This document shows, one piece after another, positions 59,599 through 64,000 of a DNA stretch of 64,000 nt (positions are counted from its first letter, which is position 1; the number at the start of each line of letters is the position of its first letter). This stretch comes from Actinomycetales bacterium. Lineage in GTDB: Bacteria > Actinomycetota > Actinomycetes > Actinomycetales > Kineosporiaceae. Position numbers and translations under genes: made by a program. The stretch lies in NCBI GenBank assembly GCA_012719445.1, contig JAAYAH010000137.1, positions 20,406-84,405 of the forward strand, written 5' to 3'. Under the pieces are notes generated by a model that saw nothing but the letters and a program-made list of their open reading frames with translations, was not told the origin of the DNA and ran no database searches.

Positions 59599-59990
59599 CG
59601 GCGTCGGAGCCGCGGACCGATCACGCGGGCCCGCGCGAACCGATCACGACCCGGGGGACCGAGGGGTGCCGTCGAGCGGGCGGGGGCGCAGGCCGGTGCC
59701 GTGGCGGTCCGGGTCGTCGGCCGGTGCGCCCGGCGGCGTGCGTCCCCTCACCCGCCGTGCATCCCGCTCAGTCGGGGAGTGACCGGATCCGTTCCGCGTA
59801 GCGGGGGAACCGTTCCGTGTCCTTCCCCGTCGACTGCGGTACTTCTCGGTCGCTCCGAGGTGATCCACCGGTCGAAGACCGGGCATAGATCGCGGCTGAT
59901 CGGCTGAACCCCACCGTCGAGCCCCGGGGTTCCGGTACTCACCGGTAGGCGATCGGAACTACCCTTCCCCGCGAGTGCGCGGCGACGGCG
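59599..59990. other. non-coding interval before the signalling operon
   Basis: GC-rich sequence with a 12-bp palindrome CGCGGGCCCGCG (59624-59635) shortly after the glycerophosphotransferase stop. Open frames on both strands lack ribosome binding sites and have random-looking composition. No clear promoter hexamers. Confidence 0.4.
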
Positions 59991-61169
59991 ATGGAGACGG
60001 GCATGACGGACACGGCCTCACGGCTCGGTGAGCCGTCGGTGTCCGCGTCGAGCCGTGCCGAACGAACCCTCGCCGTCTGGTTCGTGGCGGTCCGGGGGTT
60101 CTTCCTGGTCCAGGCCGCGGTCGGGGTGTCCGTCCGGTCGGTGCTGCTCTCACCGCTCCCCGTGCCGTTGCTGTGTCTCGTCGGGGTCGGCCTCGTGTCC
60201 GTGGTCGTCGGCGCCCGGCTGATCCGTGACGGGGCGGCCGCCGCGGGGCGAGGCCTGATCGTGCTCGACGCGGTGAGCACCCTGCTGCCGATGACCGTCA
60301 TCATCCTCGGCACCCCCGTGGCGGACCGGGTGACGCCCTGGAGCAACGGCCTGTTCACGGTCAGCATGTCGACCGCGTTCCTGGCCGGGCTGTGCCTACG
60401 CACCCTGCCCGGCGCACTGCTCGCCGGCGGGGCGCTGGCCACGTGCTACCTGTGCGCCATCCTCAGCGGTCCGGCGTCGCCGCCGTGGGAGCTGCTCCAG
60501 GCCGGAGCCGCCGTCAACGCCTGCTCCTACCCGGAGTACGCCGGGGTCGGCTGGGCGCTGGCCTGGTTCGTCCGGCGCCTCGCCGGCCGGGCCGACAGTG
60601 CCCGGGCCAGGATCAGGGAACTCGAACGCGACCGCACCAGGGCCACCGTCCACGACCTCCTGCCGTACCTGCGTCCGGAGCACCTGGTCCGAGCCGATGA
60701 GACGACCCGGACGGCCCTCATCCGGCAGCGTGCGGCGAAGTACCGGCAGCTCCAGGCCTTCGTCGACGACACCGGTCTCGTCACGGACCTCGACGCCGGC
60801 CTCGCCGAGGTCATCGAGTTGCACGGCCGACTCCGCATCCAGAGCACCCTGGGTATCCCCCCGGCGACCCGATGTGATCACGATGTCCAGGAGCGGCTCC
60901 TCCGCGCCGTCGACACGGTTCTCGCCAACGTCGAGCAGTACGCCCCGGAGGCCACCGTCACCGTCCACACCCGGGTCGGTCCCGACGCCGTCGAGGTCAC
61001 CGTCCAGGACGACGGTCCGGGGTTCGATCCCACCGCGACCCGGTTCGGCTACGGCCTGACCAGGATCCTCGGCGACCAGCTCCAGGAGGTCGGCGGTCAC
61101 GCGACGGTGCGATCGGGTCGAGGCCGCGGTGCGGAGGTGACCGTCAGAGTGCCTCGGCTCCTCCCCTGA
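59991..61169 (+). CDS. membrane sensor histidine kinase
   Basis: A 392-residue kinase (388 from the ATG at 60003). Residues about 25-200 contain six membrane segments without a large extracytoplasmic domain. A helical linker with IRELERDRTRATVHDLLPYL follows; the His in VHD is the likely phosphoacceptor. The C-terminal HATPase domain shows the N-box ANVEQYAPEATVTV and the G-box DDGPGFDPTATRFGYGL with GRGRGAEVTV. It resembles NarX/DegS-type kinases. It is followed by a paralogue that lacks the kinase domain and by a LuxR-type response regulator, its probable partner. Confidence 0.85.
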   Translation: METGMTDTASRLGEPSVSASSRAERTLAVWFVAVRGFFLVQAAVGVSVRSVLLSPLPVPLLCLVGVGLVSVVVGARLIRDGAAAAGRGLIVLDAVSTLLPMTVIILGTPVADRVTPWSNGLFTVSMSTAFLAGLCLRTLPGALLAGGALATCYLCAILSGPASPPWELLQAGAAVNACSYPEYAGVGWALAWFVRRLAGRADSARARIRELERDRTRATVHDLLPYLRPEHLVRADETTRTALIRQRAAKYRQLQAFVDDTGLVTDLDAGLAEVIELHGRLRIQSTLGIPPATRCDHDVQERLLRAVDTVLANVEQYAPEATVTVHTRVGPDAVEVTVQDDGPGFDPTATRFGYGLTRILGDQLQEVGGHATVRSGRGRGAEVTVRVPRLLP

Positions 61170-61323
61170 CGGTGATGCCCGGCGGTTTTCCCTGCTGATC
61201 GGGGGATTCGCTCCGATGCGGCGCCTCTGTCGCGATCCCGGGTGGACGGGACCGCTCCGGCCGTTCGGCGATTACCGGGATCTTCTCGCTCCGCAACCGT
61301 CAGATGGCTGTACTTTGCCTGTC

Positions 61324-62304
61324 GTGATCGCGGGTGGGCAGCCACGACGGGCCGGCTCCGGTGACGGTCCCTTCCGGTGTCGATGGACCGTGGGCGAGGG
61401 CCCGACCGGGCCGGTGACCGGGGCGGTCGGTGGGACGGCGGCCTCCCGGGTGCAGGCCGAGAGGATCCTCTCGCTCGGGTTCGTGGTGATCCGTTCGGTG
61501 AGCCTGGTCCAGGCGTTCCTCGCGATCGCCTTCCGGGCACTTCCCGCGATCGGGGAGCACTGGCTCCCCTTCGCCTGCCTGAGCGTGTTCCTACTCGAGT
61601 CCACCGTCGTGATCGTGACGGTGCTGCACCGCAACCTCACGGCGCTCCCGCCCGCGCTCATCCTGCTCGACGGGACGGTGGGCATCGTGTCCCTCGCGGT
61701 CGCCGTGACCAGTGCTCCCGGGACGGAGCGGTTGACGCCGTGGAGTGTCGGGCTGCACATGGCCGCCGTGTCCGCCGGAGCCCTCGTCGGTCTCGCCCGG
61801 AGGAGCCTCGGCTCCACACTGCTCCTGTCGTCCGTGTTCGCGACCCTCTATCTCGTCGCTGTCGCCGTTCCGGCCTGGCCGCACCAGGTGTCCGTGGCCG
61901 CCGCGATCAGCAACTCGCTCATGTACCCGGGGTTCGCCGTCTCCTCGGCGGTCTTCGGTCGGCTGGTCCGGGACCTGGCCGACGAGGCGGACCGGTCCAT
62001 CGCCAGGATCGCGGCCCTGGAACGGGAGCACGGCCGGGAGACCGTTCGCGAGGTCCTGCCGCTGCTGAGCCCGGAGATCCTCACCGACGCCGAGGGCCCC
62101 GCGCGTTCCAGGGTCGTCGACCAACTCCGAACGGCCTACCACCGCATGAGGTTCTTCGTCGACGGGGTCTCTCCGCGTGGTCCGCAGCCGACCAGTCCCA
62201 CTCGATCGGGTCGGGAGCCGTTCGATGCCGTCGAGACCGTCGCCGTGGCTCCCGGGGCCTGTCCGGTCCCGACCACCGACCCGATCCCGAGGATCACCCC
62301 GTGA
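61324..62304 (+). CDS. kinase-less paralogue of the sensor histidine kinase
   Basis: A protein of about 326 residues; GTG 61324 is a guess, and starts at 61390 or 61417 are possible. Its membrane region is clearly homologous to the preceding kinase (RLTPWSVGLHM versus RVTPWSNGLFT; IAALEREHGRETVREVLPLL versus IRELERDRTRATVHDLLPYL). The HATPase domain is absent and the candidate phosphoacceptor His-Asp is replaced by Arg-Glu. The C-terminal 60 residues are low complexity. It could form heteromers with the kinase and modulate it. Overlaps the response regulator gene by GTGA. Confidence 0.75.
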   Translation: MIAGGQPRRAGSGDGPFRCRWTVGEGPTGPVTGAVGGTAASRVQAERILSLGFVVIRSVSLVQAFLAIAFRALPAIGEHWLPFACLSVFLLESTVVIVTVLHRNLTALPPALILLDGTVGIVSLAVAVTSAPGTERLTPWSVGLHMAAVSAGALVGLARRSLGSTLLLSSVFATLYLVAVAVPAWPHQVSVAAAISNSLMYPGFAVSSAVFGRLVRDLADEADRSIARIAALEREHGRETVREVLPLLSPEILTDAEGPARSRVVDQLRTAYHRMRFFVDGVSPRGPQPTSPTRSGREPFDAVETVAVAPGACPVPTTDPIPRITP

Positions 62305-63098
62305 CCGGGGAGTTCCCCGCCGCTCTGCCGCTCGCGGCACCCGGGGACCCGGTCAGGTACGTCGTCATCGATGACGAGCCTCGTTACCGGACCGGTCTCG
62401 GGGCACCATCGGAACCGGACAGTGGCCTCGTCCTCGACCAGGTCGGGGGATACCCCGACGTGGAGTCCTTCCTCGCCTTCCACCGCGCGCCCTGCCACGT
62501 CGTCGTCCTCGATCTGTGCCTCAACCGGCGTACCGGTGACCTGGCAGTCCTGCACGGAGTCCGGGCCGTCCGCCGGATCACCGGCGACCTGGGACAACGG
62601 GTCCTGGTGCACACGGCGGACGCCCGCCCGGAGCCGGTCGCCCGGTGCGTCGCGGCAGGAGCCGCCGGATACGTCAGCAAGTACCACGACGACCCGAAGC
62701 TTCTGGTCACGGCGGTCGTCGAGACAGCCCGCCACGGCCGGGTGCAGAGTCCGGCCCTGACCGACGCCGTCCTCCAGTTGGCCCGCCGGTGCCGGGACGT
62801 CCGTCTCTCCGACACCCTGGAGGCGACTCTGGCCCTGCTCGGTCACGGGCTGACCGATGCCGAGATCGCCCGGCGGCGTCAGCTGTCGGTGCGGACCATC
62901 GCCGACCACAAGCGCAAGATCCTCGAACTGTTCGGTGCGGACATGGAGGCGAACGAGCGGGGTTTCGGCGACCTCGCCGCCGAGCTCGGGATCACCCCCG
63001 GTGACATCGTCAACGACGAGGCCGGGAGCCGACCTGCCAGGGGACTCCTTCGCAGAGGGCTGAGCTGGGCACGTCGTCCCTGGAACCAGACCCCCTGA
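62301..63098 (+). CDS. LuxR/NarL-type response regulator
   Basis: A 265-residue regulator. The receiver domain has the acidic pair in VVIDDEPRYR, the phosphoacceptor Asp in VVVLDLCLN and the conserved Lys in AAGYVSKYHDD. The C-terminal helix-turn-helix reads ALLGHGLTDAEIARRRQLSV then RTIADHKRKILELFG, the LuxR_C pattern. GTG 62301 overlaps the stop of the preceding gene. With the histidine kinase it forms a two-component system; a terminator-like hairpin lies at its stop codon. Target genes unknown. Confidence 0.88.
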   Translation: MTGEFPAALPLAAPGDPVRYVVIDDEPRYRTGLGAPSEPDSGLVLDQVGGYPDVESFLAFHRAPCHVVVLDLCLNRRTGDLAVLHGVRAVRRITGDLGQRVLVHTADARPEPVARCVAAGAAGYVSKYHDDPKLLVTAVVETARHGRVQSPALTDAVLQLARRCRDVRLSDTLEATLALLGHGLTDAEIARRRQLSVRTIADHKRKILELFGADMEANERGFGDLAAELGITPGDIVNDEAGSRPARGLLRRGLSWARRPWNQTP

Positions 63099-63114
63099 CC
63101 CGGGCCCGGGGTCA
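63096..63114. terminator. bidirectional hairpin between convergent genes
   Basis: TGACCC (63096-63101) pairs with GGGTCA (63109-63114) around GGGCCCG. It includes the stop codon of the response regulator and lies 17 bases from the end of the convergent GGDEF gene. Confidence 0.5.
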
Positions 63115-63130
63115 CCCTCGGGGTCGTGGG

Positions 63131-64000
63131 TCAGCACCCCCCGGACGGCGTGGGGGAGTCGGCCACGACGCGGTCCCGGCCGCGTTGCTTGGCCCGGTAC
63201 AGGGCGTTGTCGGCCCGGGCCAGCAGGGTGCTGGGCGTGTCCGTCGGGCGCGCGACGGCGATCCCGGCGCTCACCGTGACGGTCAGGCCGGCGGCGAGCT
63301 CGTGCCACGACCGGTCGGCGACGTCGGCCCGGATCGACGACAGCCGCCGGACCGTGTCGGCGGTCACCGCCGCCAGGGCCCCGGCGGGGGCGTCCTCCGC
63401 CACCGGCCGGACGGCCACGGCGAGGAACTCCTCCCCGCCGATCCGGGCCGCGAAGTCCCGGTGGTCGCCCCCGTCGCCGTCCTGCCGGGAGGCCGGCTGC
63501 AGTGCGGTGGTCACCAGGGCGGCCAGTCGGCGCAGCACCTGGTCGCCGACGGCGTGCGAGAAGCGGTCGTTGACGTGCTTGAAGTGGTCGGCGTCGACGA
63601 TCGCCACGGCGACGCATCCGCCGCGCGCGGTGACCTCGTCGAGGTAGCGGGGCAGCTCCTCGTCGACGAACCGACGGTTGTACAGCTCGGTCAACGGGTC
63701 GATGCGGGCCTGCAGCCAGAAGCGCTGTGCCTCGCGGCGGGCCTCGGCGGTCTCGTAGAGCGCCTGCCGGGTGCGGGCCGCGGTCTCCTGCTGATCGGAG
63801 CGGCGCACCACGTACTCGTCATGGAAGGCCTGGTGGGTGCGGAATGCGCCCTCGAAGTCACCCCTGGCGGCCAGCAGGTTCGCGCGGACCTGCAACGCCT
63901 GCACCCGGACGCCGGCGAGGTTCCGGGCGGCGCAGATCTCCAGACACCGGTCGAGGTCGGCGACGGCCTCGTCGAGCCGGCCCTGGGCGATCCGGATCTC
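63131..64000 (-). CDS. diguanylate cyclase (GGDEF), N-terminus beyond the window
   Basis: Partial: the frame stays open to the window edge, giving 289 residues. The visible N-terminal part is TPR-like (GRLDEAVADLDRCLEICAAR and LLAARGDFEGAFRTHQAFHD). A coiled-coil linker then leads to a GGDEF domain with RIDPLTELYNRRFVDEELPR, DADHFKHVNDRFSHAVGD and the active-site variant RIGGEEF. GGEEF is catalytically competent in known cyclases, so c-di-GMP synthesis is likely. No canonical RxxD inhibitory site precedes it. Convergent with the two-component operon. Confidence 0.9.
   Translation of the reverse strand, partial: EIRIAQGRLDEAVADLDRCLEICAARNLAGVRVQALQVRANLLAARGDFEGAFRTHQAFHDEYVVRRSDQQETAARTRQALYETAEARREAQRFWLQARIDPLTELYNRRFVDEELPRYLDEVTARGGCVAVAIVDADHFKHVNDRFSHAVGDQVLRRLAALVTTALQPASRQDGDGGDHRDFAARIGGEEFLAVAVRPVAEDAPAGALAAVTADTVRRLSSIRADVADRSWHELAAGLTVTVSAGIAVARPTDTPSTLLARADNALYRAKQRGRDRVVADSPTPSGGC

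Overview
The window comes from a very GC-rich actinobacterial chromosome. Codon third positions are almost all G or C, GTG starts and ATGA/GTGA stop-start overlaps are common, and typical actinomycete families appear: a SARP/NB-ARC/TPR regulator, an XRE-TPR regulator, a NACHT protein with membrane segments, an LPMO with a CBM2, and a DUF2975/HTH pair. The mix suggests a Pseudonocardiales-like soil or plant-associated actinomycete; genus is an inference only. I saw no rRNA, tRNA, CRISPR array, transposase or intact prophage.

Region 0-18 kb holds mostly single genes and small operons. In order: a small Cys-rich protein, a DUF2975/HTH pair behind a clear promoter, a secreted cellulose- or chitin-active LPMO near an IdeR-like box, an XRE-TPR regulator divergent from two unknown genes, a phosphofructokinase, a small BASS-like protein, a 1081-residue SARP regulator divergent from an MFS exporter across an 80-bp tandem duplication, two unknown genes, a nitroreductase-marR operon with a 34-bp palindromic operator, a phospholipase C-like phosphoesterase and a methyltransferase.

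Region 19-31 kb is a complete L-rhamnose island: sugar-binding lipoprotein, two permeases, YesL-like protein, mutarotase (RhaM), isomerase (RhaI), bifunctional aldolase/dehydrogenase (YuxG/RhaEW type) and rhamnulokinase (RhaB). A LacI-family regulator lies downstream, after a PadR-regulated membrane protein. TGAAAC-type operator-like sites occur at both the operon promoter and the lacI promoter. The importer has no ATPase here, so it probably borrows a shared one.

Region 31-45 kb is mixed: unknown membrane proteins, a phage-like amidase, an SGNH hydrolase, a P-loop kinase-like protein, a YwqG protein, a Clp_N/HTH regulator whose leaderless promoter is embedded in four GTTGAC half-sites, an APH-like kinase, a VOC protein, an isochorismatase-like hydrolase, a decayed GH13 gene with two internal deletions, and a large NACHT-membrane protein.

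Region 45-52 kb contains the most striking locus. A 68-81 residue peptide ending in a C-x2-C-x2-C-x2-C core is followed immediately, stop codon against start codon, by two radical SAM/SPASM genes. This is a candidate RiPP system that I cannot assign to a named class. A GT-C-type membrane protein lies upstream on the same strand and an S9 peptidase is divergent from it.

Region 52-64 kb contains a pRiA4 ORF3-like protein, a HAD pseudogene, an AraC/VOC pair, a stealth-family phosphotransferase next to a double-domain CDP-glycerol-type glycerophosphotransferase (cell-surface phosphopolymer synthesis), a three-gene signalling operon (histidine kinase, kinase-less paralogue, LuxR response regulator), and a GGDEF protein cut off by the window end. 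Short tandem duplications are scattered throughout, mostly in intergenic or low-complexity sequence.
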